From Phytophthora sp. 'mugwort' (lineage: Eukaryota > Oomycota > Peronosporomycetes > Peronosporales > Peronosporaceae): a stretch of 64,000 bases of DNA. Below the pieces are notes generated by a model. That model was given only the letters and a program-made list of their open reading frames with translations, was not told the DNA's origin and made no database searches. This document shows positions 43,089-54,457 of the stretch, piece by piece. Location of the stretch: contig JAUCEF010000016.1 in assembly GCA_033558025.1 (NCBI GenBank), positions 496,001 through 560,000 on the forward strand, given 5' to 3'. Position numbers and translations under genes: made by a program. Every line of letters begins with the position of its first letter. Position 1 is the stretch's first letter.

Positions 43089-43253
43089 CGCTCAGTAAAA
43101 GAAAAAAGGTCTACTCTCGCTGCCCGAAAGTGTTCAGAGTGAACCTACAGACTCGTTGCATCCATTCGGGTTCAGTTAAATTCCTTTAACTTTGTTAAAA
43201 TGTAAAAGGTTTTAACTGAACTTGAATGCGCTAGGTCTAATATCCTGACCAAG

Positions 43254-44503
43254 TTATAGCGTTATAACACCAGGTTTACTCGTTGTGGCACCACGTGACT
43301 TGAGCGAAAGCTCTTCTAGCTTTTCCATGGCAGCGCACTCGAGGAATACGAGCACGTCAAATCCAGCGCTGTTTCTTGGTGGATCACTTAGAATCACGAA
43401 GCCGTCTAGTGGCAGCGCGGGGACGGAGACGAACGATGGACGCATTCCTTCAAACTCGGTGTCATACATGCCCGTACGCACCCACGAGGTGAACATCCAG
43501 CTTAAGTGTAAGACGAGAGAGCGCTGAAGATGACGTTTCCAGCGTAGTTTTTCGGCATCGGGGGAGTCAGGCGACTTCGAGCATTCACTGCAGTTGTCAC
43601 CTGAACGTCCTGACCGTGGCCACATGCTTGAGAAATTAGTGTCGTGAATAGCCCCGTGATGGCGTCGATGGTGCTAACTTACGAGGGATCGGACGTCGCA
43701 CCGGGCTGAATCTCCTCTTCGAGTTGCCATTTCCTGCTTGATCGACCCGGAGTAAAATGAAATCGATGCTGAGTAGTTTGTGGCGGCATGACAGCAGGCG
43801 ACACGCTATCATCATCACCTGCCGGTTGAGTCTCAACCACTTGGAATTCTGGATGACGCAGCTTTGACGGGGACCCCGTTCCTTCGAGCAAGTAGCGGTC
43901 GTGGTTGATCACCAGGCGATGTTCTTTCTTGATGCCGCTGTAGTGTTGGCCCCATGCAGTCATGAAGGTGAATATTCCTTCTGCGTCTAGCACTGCATGA
44001 CTGATGTCCATACCAACGACGAGCCCTCCATCTGACAACAGTGTTCCTTTGACGCGGACGAGCTCCGACGGGGCTCTCGCGGTCGGCATCAATTCCCACT
44101 AAAGCGTCTTCATCGCGTCTTCTGTTGTCATTGAGCTGCTCGAACTCGTCTCGAAGCGGAGGCCTGCAGCTCCTCGCTGTCTCGTTCTGGTATCTGCTCG
44201 ACACTCACAACGCCAGTCCGCGGGTCCCTGTGTAGTTCACCCACCAGAACGAGGTAGTATTCGTTCACGAGGTGATGAAGGAGGCCTGGATCTCTGGAGA
44301 TCGTAGCCGGCGGAACTTGGTGCACGTGGGAAAATACAGCAGAACAAGCCCGAGCTTGTGCATCGTGGCATCCAGAGGAGACAGCGGCAGCACAAACTCT
44401 TCAGACTTCTCGATGATGCCGTCGTCTACCCATCCAACCGACTTCGTTGCGTTTTCAGGCGTCCGTTGCGAACGTAGATCTTCTATCTGTGTCGGCGACA
44501 TCT
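43254..44503 (-). pseudogene. BAHD-family acyltransferase pseudogene (copy 3)
   Basis: Read on the minus strand, pieces align in order with the two intact BAHD genes: FVLPLSPLDATMHKLGLVLL; VNEYYLVLVGELHRDPRTGV (after a frame change); a TAG stop just before WELMPTARAPSELVRVKGTL; MDISHAVLDAEGIFTFM with the HxxxD intact but the following Gly replaced by Ala; the NHDRYLLEGTG block; then CGHGQDVQVTTAVNARSRL in another frame. After FSALSSYT a stop and a deletion of roughly 70-80 codons lead directly to FTSWVRTGMYDTEFEG and the C-terminus. So it has at least two frame changes, an in-frame stop and an internal deletion. It is closer to copy 1 than to copy 2 by eye and lacks the polybasic insert. Confidence 0.85.
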
Positions 44504-44767
44504 GTGGATGCGAGTCGACGTGCTTTTTGTTAGGAGATGAATACACAGTGATACTGGAGGTAAGGAGTGAAAGCATGAGCCTCACGTCGCGAGCATCATA
44601 TGGACGTAAACATAGCAAATCTCTGGAGCAGGCTGTACATGTTCATTCATGGACAGCAAGCAATCGACAATAGTAAGGATGGTTTTGTTAGAAATACAGC
44701 GTTCAAGGCGCTGCTGTCTTTCTTGTCGCTGTTCGCTGATCGCTGATCGCTTTAAGCGTATTTCGTC

Positions 44768-45079
44768 TCAAGTGATGGTCGAGTCGAAATTTGGGTTAGA
44801 CAGACTAGGCTCTCGTCGCGTTAATTTGAGGTGGAAGCTGATGGAAATGTTGTCATTGGTAATAACTGCTTCCCTGTGATTGATGTAATCGAATAAGCAT
44901 CTCCAGACGCCGAAGACTTCAAAGGACTCTGTTGCACGGTGGTGAGCAGACAAGTAGAACTCTGCCGTCTCGTCAATCTTCTTAGCGGTGCAATTCGGCT
45001 TGCTCCCTAAGCGTTTATCGACAGAGCCGACGTAGATACTAATATTCGAGGCGTAGTCCTCCAGCAAGAAATGTGGCAC
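44768..45079 (-). CDS. Hypothetical protein or exon
   Basis: A 103-codon open frame with no recognised family. It contains ISIYVGSVDKRLGSKPNCTA and ESFEVFGVWRCLFDYINHRE. Its first codon is not ATG, and a possible 3' splice site (TGCTGCAG) lies about 25 bp upstream, so it could be a last exon. Weakly supported. Confidence 0.25.
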   Translation of the reverse strand: MPHFLLEDYASNISIYVGSVDKRLGSKPNCTAKKIDETAEFYLSAHHRATESFEVFGVWRCLFDYINHREAVITNDNISISFHLKLTRREPSLSNPNFDSTIT

Positions 45080-45226
45080 AAAACGTCACAGCTCTGCAGC
45101 ATAAGCAAGGAAATAATTATCCTGGACACAAGCAAAAAATTTCTTTAATGAGCAATTCGATGAGAGGAGGTACTGACCTCAACAAAATTTAATTTCTTTA
45201 TTAAGCTAAATGTCACATCCGTATGA

Positions 45227-45760
45227 CTATTGTGATCTGTTCGATAAATCTTTAATGGGCAGCAGAGGCACGCGCACAAAGTCGCCATGAGCGATGTCAT
45301 AGCGGCCGGCATGACGTAGCAGCCAAGCGAGAAATCCTGAGCTCATGGCATCGGTCAGCAACTGCACCATCACCTCGATCGCTGTCCACGATTGGGCGCT
45401 ATTATCCGTTGCTGCGCCTGAAGATATTCCAACCACCAGATACCAAACGTGTACCATCGACAGCAGCAGCCAGAACCTTAAAGCGTGGTGGATGGCTCGT
45501 TCGCTCTTCATGATTAACACCATCAACCCACTTGCGCCACAACACGACAATAATGCTGCCCACACTAGCAACCTCATCCCAGAGATCTCTTCCGATTGCC
45601 CGAACAACGGAGCTCGAGCATGCTGAACAACTAGCAGCCACAAGGCAACCAAAGTATAATGAACTGACACGACTCCGAAAAGAGCGTACGCAAACCTCGT
45701 CACCACCATCTTGTCACGTGACGACAGCGTCGATAGTCCCCACACGTGCTGGCTAATCAT
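45227..45760 (-). CDS. Four-helix integral membrane protein, unknown function
   Basis: A 177-residue protein that I do not recognise. Four hydrophobic segments at about 20-45 (YALFGVVSVHYTLVALWLLV), 61-84 (GMRLLVWAALLSCCGASGLM), 90-117 (FWLLLSMVHVWYLVVGIS) and 125-147 (VMVQLLTDAMSSGFLAWLLR) suggest four membrane spans with short loops. The N-terminus (MISQHVWGLSTLSSRD) is hydrophilic, and there is no cleavable signal peptide. The ATG at 45760 is the first in frame. Clean frame, sharp hydrophobicity and a normal stop argue for a real gene, but no function can be named. Confidence 0.6.
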   Translation of the reverse strand: MISQHVWGLSTLSSRDKMVVTRFAYALFGVVSVHYTLVALWLLVVQHARAPLFGQSEEISGMRLLVWAALLSCCGASGLMVLIMKSERAIHHALRFWLLLSMVHVWYLVVGISSGAATDNSAQSWTAIEVMVQLLTDAMSSGFLAWLLRHAGRYDIAHGDFVRVPLLPIKDLSNRSQ

Positions 45761-46299
45761 GACGCACTTTACAGCCTATACGAGGACTGGCTAATTTCCT
45801 AATGTGCTATGCTGGATGGTCTCGACACATTTCGAGTGAATGAAGTGAACCGACCGTGATGTTCTCGAGGAGTGTCATGTCCCATCAATTTTCATAAAAC
45901 TAAACAAGAAAAAATTGAAGTTGTACCCTATTAGCCCGATAACCCGAACCGCCACCGATGATTGGACGAGCACAGAGGGTAGCGAGGTAAACTATAGGAG
46001 GTCATACAGTGTACCATACAAAAGGCGAATCAATGAGAGGGAGAAAAGTATTGGGTTAGATGTACTAGTACAGTAAAATGCGTGAATAGTTCACGCCTGA
46101 TATATATAGTTTGCAAGAGTGTAAGATAAGTGCGATGAGACAGAATCTGATTCTGTACCTTCAGCTATCACCATCCTGTACTATCTGGCCGTAGTAATTA
46201 CGGAAGGAATTGGAGACCTCCACTATTGGGGTGTAAGCCATGTCAAGCGCGTACTTCGGGGTCGGTTCATCACACTATTAACCCTGCTTTGCTCCCGCC
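45761..46299. other. Gene-free stretch
   Basis: No supportable gene; may be the body of the SINE whose tRNA-like head follows. Confidence 0.35.
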
Positions 46300-46379
46300 G
46301 GAAGTCCTGCCCCTTCGGGGACTCGAAATCACAACCTCCAGGTCGAAAGTATGTGGTCAGACCACTATATCAACCGCCG
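46300..46379 (-). ncRNA. tRNA-like SINE head
   Basis: On the minus strand: GGCGGTTGATATAGTGGTCT... with a box A-like TGATATAGTGG (46362-46372) and a box B-like TTTCGAGTCC (46319-46328). The acceptor 3' strand is missing, so it is not a working tRNA. This fits the RNA polymerase III promoter head of a tRNA-derived SINE. Confidence 0.5.
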
Positions 46380-46611
46380 TATTAACTACCGGGCTCACTA
46401 GATCAGCAATTTCAATAAACAAACACAAAACAACCGAGGGTGTCGCCAACGTCACACGATATCCTCTACCGGCAGCTTGTACCAGGTATCGCAATCCTCT
46501 CCACGCTCTCTGAGGTGGTCAACTATGTTAAGCGGGTCTGGGTCGTCATCGACTAAATGTAGCGCAGTTTCTAGATAGCACACACTATTTCAGTCGCGCA
46601 ACAATCCATTG

Positions 46612-46685
46612 GTCCATTAGCTGTATCGTAGCCGTTGTGTGTGGGGGGGTCCATTAGCTGTATCGTAGCCGTTGTGTGTGGGGGG
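46612..46685. repeat. Perfect 37-bp tandem duplication
   Basis: GTCCATTAGCTGTATCGTAG... is repeated with units starting at 46612 and 46649, joined through a G run. Confidence 0.9.
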
Positions 46686-46959
46686 TAATGTTTACAGCAG
46701 CATTCGTCAGCGCCGACTCGGGTACCATATGTATCGAGGCATATCCAGCAAAATAAAGGATCTGCCAGTTTCTGCTCCGATTTCACCCTCTCCACATTCG
46801 CGGATATCTTGTTATGCATCCATCCTTTAGCAGAGTCGTCATAGGCTTGTCGTCTAATCATATCGGCTTTTTCGCATTGATTAAGAATACCAGAGGGTAG
46901 GAGCCCGAGCTGTTTGTGGTCATGACGACCGAAGCGTCCCTTCTTGCCGCGTTAACCCG

Positions 46960-47265
46960 CAGGAAATACATCTGCGACACCCTCTCATTGGAACAGCTGA
47001 TGCATCTGCCATACCGACACTATGCTCGGGTGTATACGCGCCGTCCCAGAACGACCGATCAAGAGAGAGCCATTACGCCAACCACGGACAACGCAGGCGC
47101 GAGCATCCAACGTGTAGCTGCCGTGGCCCTCCCCCCGGCCCTCCCCCCCCCCCCCCCCCCCCTCCCGGGGGGGGGGGGGATAAGTCAGTAGATCGAAGAG
47201 GTCTAATACGTTTAGTTTGGAATTTGACTTTGCGTTGCGGAGTCGAACCGCCCTGAGGCGGATCA
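46960..47265 (+). repeat. 5' LTR of the gypsy element
   Basis: Similar to 51340-51606. It contains a 20-C run (47143-47162) almost directly followed by a 13-G run (47167-47179), where the 3' LTR has only CCCCCCCCC. The left boundary is approximate. Confidence 0.65.
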
Positions 47266-50200
47266 AAGTTAACTTTAGTCCCTACCCACAGACTTCCGCC
47301 ATCCAATCGCATAAGCTCCGCGTGGCCGTGGTACGTGAGCCAAGATGGCGGAACATGGCTCTACAGACGAGTTGGCGAACGCGCCGATGGAGGGCCTTAC
47401 GATGACACCATCTCTCCCTACCGGCGCCTACAGATCCCGACCCATTCGGCGCGGCTCGAGGCGAAAAGGAGAGGAGGATGTTCATATGGCTACGACCAGC
47501 CCGGTAGCGGCTGGTAGGCGAGTTTCCGCACCCCTTCGCTACCACAGCATCCACGCTTTGAGGACGGCTGGTGCGCTGCCTCGCCGCCGCGCTCGAACCT
47601 CAAGGTTTCACGGCAGTCGTTCGGCGAGACTGCCTCTGCAAGAAAACAAGAAATGCAAGTCCGCGGTGGTCCCCTTTTGCACCTGGGTGACCACCCTGGT
47701 GAAAACAGTTATGACTTGGGAGGACGCAGTCTTGATGGGGGCTAACCCAGTCAACACGGCAAGCCGTCTGGGACGAGGCAGCGGAGGAAGAAGCCGGGGT
47801 GACACCCCAGCTACAATGGGAACTGCGGGGGGGGGGGGGGCGACGACAACGGAGCGGAGGGGCCCTAAGTGCTGGGTCAGAAGTCCCGCTAGTGGCCGAG
47901 GAGGCGGAGGTTCTTCTGGCTGACCAGGCGCTCCAGGAGCACCTAAATGAGCTGCCGGAGGAGCTGCTCCAGCAACGGTGTTAGTTAGCAGAGCCAGTGG
48001 GCCGCCCCTGTCTCAAATGCGGAGAAATAATTAAATATGGTCCGCAACTGCCCACGGGTGCAGCCCCGCGAGGCATTCATGCTCCTCAAAGAGTTGCGAG
48101 CACGACGTGATGCGACGCGGGTCAACGTGTGCCGAGTGCAAGCCAGAGAGAGCGACGAAAATTCGGAGGCCGCACGCGGCCTAGATCAAATTGCGTGGTG
48201 ACCAAGGGACTACCGAGACGATAGTTGACGGCGTTAAGTTGAATGCCTTGATGGTACCAGTCCCGATACCTTACTGGTGTCAAGGGTCGTGTGTTGACCG
48301 TTTTGGAGCAGGCGAGAAAGATAGTCGACGTACAGGCGGTTCACAAGGTGAAGCTAACTCCGGTTGGAAGCTGTGAATTCGCCGTGAACCGCTTGACCAT
48401 GTTCAACGAAGTCAAGCTGACCACCTCGGCGGACTTCGGGACCTCGCGTGCTACGTCAAGGGGAGGAACGTGTCGTGGACTTGACACTGGGACGACCGAT
48501 CGTGGGGGCCTCGGGTATTCGATTGACGAGCTGCTGGTACGCGCGAGACGCCCAACCAGAAAGGAAGCTCACTCGGGCCGAGCAAAGTTGGGGTCCGGAC
48601 CGAGGTCGAACTAATGGCGCTTCAGCGCATAAACCGGCTCCAGGTGGCCGTCCTCGAAGGTACGTTGGACGATGACAATGGCGAGAGGTATGAAACGCGC
48701 ACAGCAACACCTAGCCTGACGTCAGTGGCCTCGGGCGAGGTCGTTAGATTCCTTCGGGCGAAGACGGACGCATCGGTGTGTGGGGGGCTCAGCCCACGAG
48801 AAATGGCCGTTCTCCGGAAGATCTTGGAGGCACGCGTTAACTGCTTTCGGACCGAGTTTGGTAATGACACGCCGGTGCAGGTTGCGCCACTCCAGGTGAG
48901 GTTGAAACCGGGCGTGACGCCGATGAAGCAGCAACCGCAGATACTCGCCGGATAGCCGAGCCTTCCCGAACACGCCCACGTCCGTGTTGCTGGAGCACAG
49001 CATGTTTTACCTGAATCATCGAAGCTGCTGCGCCTCAGCGCCGCGTATCGTTCCGAAAAAGAACAGGATACGGATCCGACTACAGATCCCCATGCGGATA
49101 ACGACACGAGAGGTGTCTACGAAAGAACGGAGTCGATGCCCTGGCCGATGCCAGTGCTGCAGGTGGTCGTGCGTGAGTTGGAGGATGCGAAATGCTTCTT
49201 CGTCCTAAATTCGTCCAGGAGGTCTGGAAGTTGCTCATGCACGCTGACTCGCAGGAACGCTTCACGTATGTAACCCACATAGGCTGTGTACATGCCCAAG
49301 AGGGTTCCACGAGGGACACCGACGCCGTGGCTTACTGCCAAGGGGTCGTGGGAGAGATTTTTGGTTACCTTCCCGGCCGCTGTATTCTGACTTGGATTGA
49401 TGATATTTTGGACTACGCCGAGACGTAGGACGATCTCCTTCGTCTAATGGATCGCTTTTTCAAGCGGTGTGAGAAGCCCTGGCTGAAACGCCATGCGAGG
49501 CCGTGCGTGTTTTACGCACTGGAAGTTAAGCGGTGTGGAAAACTAAAATATCTCGGGAGCTGGGGTTAGCCACTGCCCAGATACGATTCAAGGCCTGGTC
49601 GATATGAAGCCGCCGAAGACGGCTGATGAGCTTCAGCAGTCCTTTGTGTAGTAAACTGCATGCGCCAGAGCATCCCTGGATGTACTAGGGTAATGGCAAC
49701 CCTCTATGCCGCCCTAGCCCATAAATGCCGGATAAGGGAAGAAGATCAAGCTGGCCAAGATTCAGTTGGAGGAGGCCGGCTGGAATGAGGCTGAGGTGCG
49801 TTGCATTGAGGAAGTGCCAAAGTCCTACTTCAGATGGTGCATCTAGTCCATCCCAGCCCAACAGTTGGGCTATGCTTATACACGGACGCCAGACAGGATT
49901 ACTGGGGCGCCATGCCAAGTCAATTGGCTCCTGAGGAAGTCCGACTACCGTTGGAGCAGCAGACCGACCCTTAGCGTTCCTAAGTGGTCGCTTCGTGGGG
50001 GCTGCTAGCCGTTGGGTTACTATTAAAAAAGCATTCGCCATAGCCGAAGCTATCCGTCGGCTGGAATACCTGCTGATGCGACAGGGGGGGTCGGTTGTAC
50101 ACCGACCACTGCAACCTGGGGTTTATATCTTTAACCCATACTCGACAGATGGCACGGAACCAGGCGGACAAGCTTCAGCACTGGGCGCTGTCGGACGTGT

Positions 50201-51339
50201 TCTATCAGTACCTGATAGAGCACGTCCCAGGCCAGGTGAAAGCCTGGGGGACCTGCTAGGCAGATGGAGGAGGATCGCTGGCACCACAAGACGAGATCAC
50301 CAGGCTAGCTGTCGCCGAACGTGTCTTACCCCTAGAGGAGCATGATTTTCTTTGGCCTTCCGAATTTGAAATGCGCAAGCTGCACCAAACGGTACAAACG
50401 GCGTCGACCGTGCTGACGCGCAACGCCTTCTGGAACCCGTAGCGGCATCTCCTGCTCAGACCAGGATGTCAGGTGTGGATCCCGACGTCGGCAACCGAAC
50501 TGTAGCAGCGCCTGTGCATCGTTCCCCATGCAGGCCCTGGATGGCACAGGGGTGCCACTGCAACTGCCCAATCTCTGTCGAGCGTCTTTTCGTGGAACAC
50601 GCCGGCAGACGATGTCGCGACATTTGTCGGCGAATGCCTTAGCGGTATGATCACAGCGAGGGGCAAGAAATTCAGCAGCATGTAGCTGCTGTACGAGACG
50701 TTTTGGATGGACTCTACGCCGATATGGTGGACCCCAGCGAAAAAGGGAGATCTAAAAGGAGGTCTACTGTCGGCCAAATAAACGCACCTGTATGGTGAGG
50801 ACCAACAACGGTTCTAAAAGCCCTGAACGATTATGCGTTTGAGGTCCAGAATCTCGTCGAGCCCTTTACGGTTTCGCTTCGTCACACCTCCCGACTACAA
50901 CTGTATCGAGACGCAGATCGTGGCGAAGTCGATGAACTGAGGGGCAAGCACTCCACTGCGAGGGAGGCCATCTCGTTGAAGCCATCCGCGTCTGTCGATA
51001 TAGCCCGACTACCCATCAGTGGGAAATCTATGTCAAGTAGTACGGCATCGACGAGATCGAGGACTCGTGGGAACCCGCTGTCACCGTCTGTGCCGATGTC
51101 TCTGTAATTTTCTACGCGTTCATCGACGCCGAACCCGGTGACATGCTCGTAAGTACATGGACACAGCAGTCTCGGAAAGGGGGTATCAGGTGCAGCGCGT
51201 AAAGGAGCTACGATCACCATGCACAGACTACCGCGACCGTGACCGGCTGCTCGACGCCAGCCCGTTGCCCGTGCGTCACGCAAGTAGCGGACCACGGGAG
51301 CGCAATATACGAGCGAACTGCGCTCGAAAACATGGGGGG

Positions 51340-51606
51340 AGTGATCCGCAGGAAATACCATCAGCGGCACCTCTCACTGGAACAGCTGGTAAAGCTGCTA
51401 TACCGATCCCATGCTCGGGTGTACGGTCCAGAACGACCTATAAAGAAACAGACATTCCACCAACCACGGACAGCGCAGGCGCTGGCAGCCAATATGTGGC
51501 TGCCGTGTCCCCCCCCCCTGGGTTGAGGTAAGTAAATCTAATAGGCCTAATACGTTTAGTTAATTTGGCTTTGCATTGCGAAGCCGAGCCGCCCTGATGC
51601 GGATCA
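51340..51606 (+). repeat. 3' LTR of the gypsy element
   Basis: Pairs with 46960-47265; both end at GCGGATCA. The two have diverged considerably, so the insertion is not recent. Confidence 0.65.
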
Positions 51607-54457
51607 TGCGTGATGTTTCGCCTGCAGGGTGCAGCTTCCGTCGTTGCGATTGGTTCATTACGTACTTCAAGGATGCGTTCTCAAGACAGTAAGTTGTTAA
51701 CCCTTTCATATTTGCCGCAATCCTCTAAGGGCTGATTAGACGAAGTCAGATGTTCGGTGGTCGGATACACCATATGATTGGATGTAGCGCTGCAATATCA
51801 ATGTAGTAGACTAGTTAGTGAAGGCAGTGTAAGCTCTGATATATAAATCACTTTCCGATCTACCTTTTTCAGCGGCACAAGTGGTTACTACCTCGGTCCC
51901 CCCAATCTCAACCAAGCCTTCAAGACCTCAACACATTTAACATGTTATTAGTCCAAGCATCATGCCATCTGACTAAGACGCCTCTACCAAGGACTCCATC
52001 GAGAGTTGTCTCTATCTTTAGCGGAGGCAACCACGCAAAGTGAAACCGCTACATGCGTGGTGTGTTCTAGACTAGGTCGACGTGGCATGTGGAGAACCCG
52101 GAAGCGACGTTCGCGGACTCACGGGCCACGGGCGGGTACGTCAAGCTGAGCAAGATCGCTTTTGGACGGGTTTTGCTACACATACCATCGCGTGGTTGGT
52201 GACTGTGAGCGAGCCGGGGCCGCGTAGACTCGCTTGAAGACGTTGTCGAACAGGCTTATCCTATCTACGTCGAGCGTTATCTCTTCAACATGAAGATGCC
52301 TAAAGGTGACAATAGAGCCCGGCGACAACCTTACCTTCTAGCCCCCCCCCCCCACACACACATACACATGCACATGCTATTCCGTCACCGCAAGCGGTGA
52401 CTCCAGACGGACCATCGTAAGCCTTTATGGGGCTGGCCCCCGACGCCAATGCATGTGTACTCCTGGCAGCAGGAGCGACGAACGACTTCTTCCGCGCGCC
52501 CTGTTTGTCGAAGCTGCATTCAGTCACCCCGGTCGGGTGAAGCCGTCGACGATCTTGCTGACGGTAAACATCGCGAAGACTACCGTTTCCGTACACGTTT
52601 GACGGCTTCCGCAGCTATTATGGTTTTCTGGCGATCGCGATGGTCTACCCGCTCGCCTGCATCCTGGGCACCTGGCCGGCCCGATCAGTTAAAGCCAAAA
52701 TGGCTTCTACATGATCGATGTGTTCACACATCTCTTGGTAAGACTAATAGACGTCACGTCACAATTGTGAATGCAAAATGCACGATGCTAGTTGTGCACA
52801 GAGCGAACGATGGCCTGTGTACTATTCTGGTCGACGATATGAGAGAACGAGACTCCTCGCGCTACCGCAAGGGGAATGCAGCTTGTGTTGCTCCCGCGTG
52901 CCGATACGGTGGTCTCCCCCACGTCGGGAAATGCGGTTGAGCATGAGTTCTCGCAGGGGAATTACGCGGTCGAGCACACGAGAATTCGCCGTGGAGCATG
53001 AGTTCCCGCTGAATAAGGCGGTCGAGAAAGGGTTCTCCCAGTACATGATGGCGCTAGACACCGATTTGATCCCGCGTTATCGGCAAAATCGGGATGGGAC
53101 TCCCGTGTCTAGAGGAGGGCGAATCATCTTCAAGTGACTGCGAGTCGTCAGCTTCGAGCAGCGACTCGATGCGAAACAAGAAGTCGAAACGTCGGCATCG
53201 ACTTCACGTTGGCGAACGCTGGACACTATAACAACGCTGGTGGGAGAGGCGATCTGCGCCGTCGGGTGCGTGGAACGCGTTCCTTGCAGGAAATGGTCTG
53301 TCGAATAAGGGGGACCTCCTCACAACACTACCTTAATATCGCGTCATCCGAGTATCTCCTGGAAACATTTTCCCGCACGACCCCAAGGCCAGCGATATCG
53401 AACACATGTGTCTGATCGCCGATTCGCATTCGGCGTCCCATAAGGTCAATGCATCAGCGATGGTGATGTGTCGTCGCGCCCAAAAAGCGCCGAACCCAAG
53501 TCGGACCGGGAGGAAATGTCTCGCAGCGAAGTATTGTGAGCCCTGCACAAATCTGGCAAGCCGCTACAGCGCTCCGTGGCTGGTTCTGCTGGTGCCGAAC
53601 AGTATGCCAACATCCAGGACGCACGACGTGCGAACAGCGATTCTGGCAACGGAATGCATATTGTTCTGATAAGCCATAACCATTCTTTGTGTTAGCTTTT
53701 ACGTAGTACCAATACAGTACGAATGCACAGCGTACGGTGGGACCCTGTACGGATCTTGCGACGCCTATGATTCGATTGCCTAACCCACACACACATAATG
53801 TTATCAACGGGAGAACGCAGCAGCACTGCATCCAATAGCTATGTTACGGCACTCGTCTTCGAGGTGATGGCTGCTCCTGTGTAACGCAGCTGTACTCGAC
53901 GTAATGTAGATGAGCATTAGCCTGACAACAGCGTAGTCGGGATACTGTGTACGATACATAATGCAAAACGCACATTGGGTAACGTTAGAGCTGCAAATGG
54001 CTGTATTGGTGCAGACAATTCGACACGTGGTACTCATTAAGGCACTTCGAGCCTTGGGGCGCGTCGACGGCCAGCAAATCGATAAATGTTGCTGTTGTAG
54101 GAAATTGCACACGACACACTAGGACAGGCGAATGAAGGTGCACACCAATATCCCTTGTCCATGTGCTCGAGGTTTCGCGGCAGCGAAAAAGAATGGCCGC
54201 CTCGCATACAACCAGCACAAGAGACGCGTAGATAGCACAGTACAACACAGGCAGCACAGAGGACACACTACGCACACAAATAATTAGTATAACCATGGCC
54301 ACGTTGTCGCTCCTGGTAGGAGGCTCGTGCACGGTCGTCTGCTTCACCTGCCCTGGCGTTTGTTTTTGTGTGCCATCCGTTTGATCGTCTACCGGTATTC
54401 TGATTTAGGGTGGAATTATCATAACTCGCACGGTTTTAGCCCCCAGAGCGATAATAT
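51607..54457. other. No confirmed gene; possible transposon scraps
   Basis: TTAACCCTTTCATATTTGCC at 51697 resembles the left end of the piggyBac-like family, but no partner was found. Forward frames at 52.9-53.7 kb (EFAVEHEFPLNKAVEKGFSQ; later MRNKKSKRRHRL) are open but unrecognised and may be element coding scraps. A minus-strand frame at 53985-54347 has one hydrophobic stretch. A (CA)n run with a C run lies near 52340-52368. Confidence 0.35.

Larger units (their letters stand above)
46960..51606 (+). mobile_element. Ty3/gypsy chromodomain LTR retrotransposon, decayed
   Basis: Direct LTRs flank the unit: about 46960-47265 and 51340-51606, sharing CGCAGGAAATAC, TCTCAYTGGAACAGCTG, ATGCTCGGGTGTA, CTAATACGTTTAGTT and CCCTGAKGCGGATCA. 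Inside, forward frames give gag-like sequence (47345-47920); protease-like sequence (48.3-48.6); reverse transcriptase pieces GNDTPVQVAPLQVRLKPGVT (48.86-48.92) and CILTWIDDILDYAET (about 49381-49425) with the catalytic DD; RNase H YTDHCNLGF and QADKLQHWALSDVFYQYLIE (50.1-50.22); an integrase zinc-binding region RLCIVPHAGPGWHRG (50.5-50.55); and a chromodomain with GHLVEAIRVCRYSPTTHQWE, a TAG stop, then IDEIEDSWEPAVTVCADVSV (50.97-51.12). Many stops and shifts: dead. Confidence 0.82.

Noticed and set aside
47345..47923. 192-codon frame as an independent host gene
   Set aside because: It directly follows the 5' LTR and is best read as the decayed gag region of the gypsy element.
53985..54347. 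120-codon minus-strand membrane protein
   Set aside because: One hydrophobic stretch only, no promoter motif, no family, and set in a gene-free repeat region.
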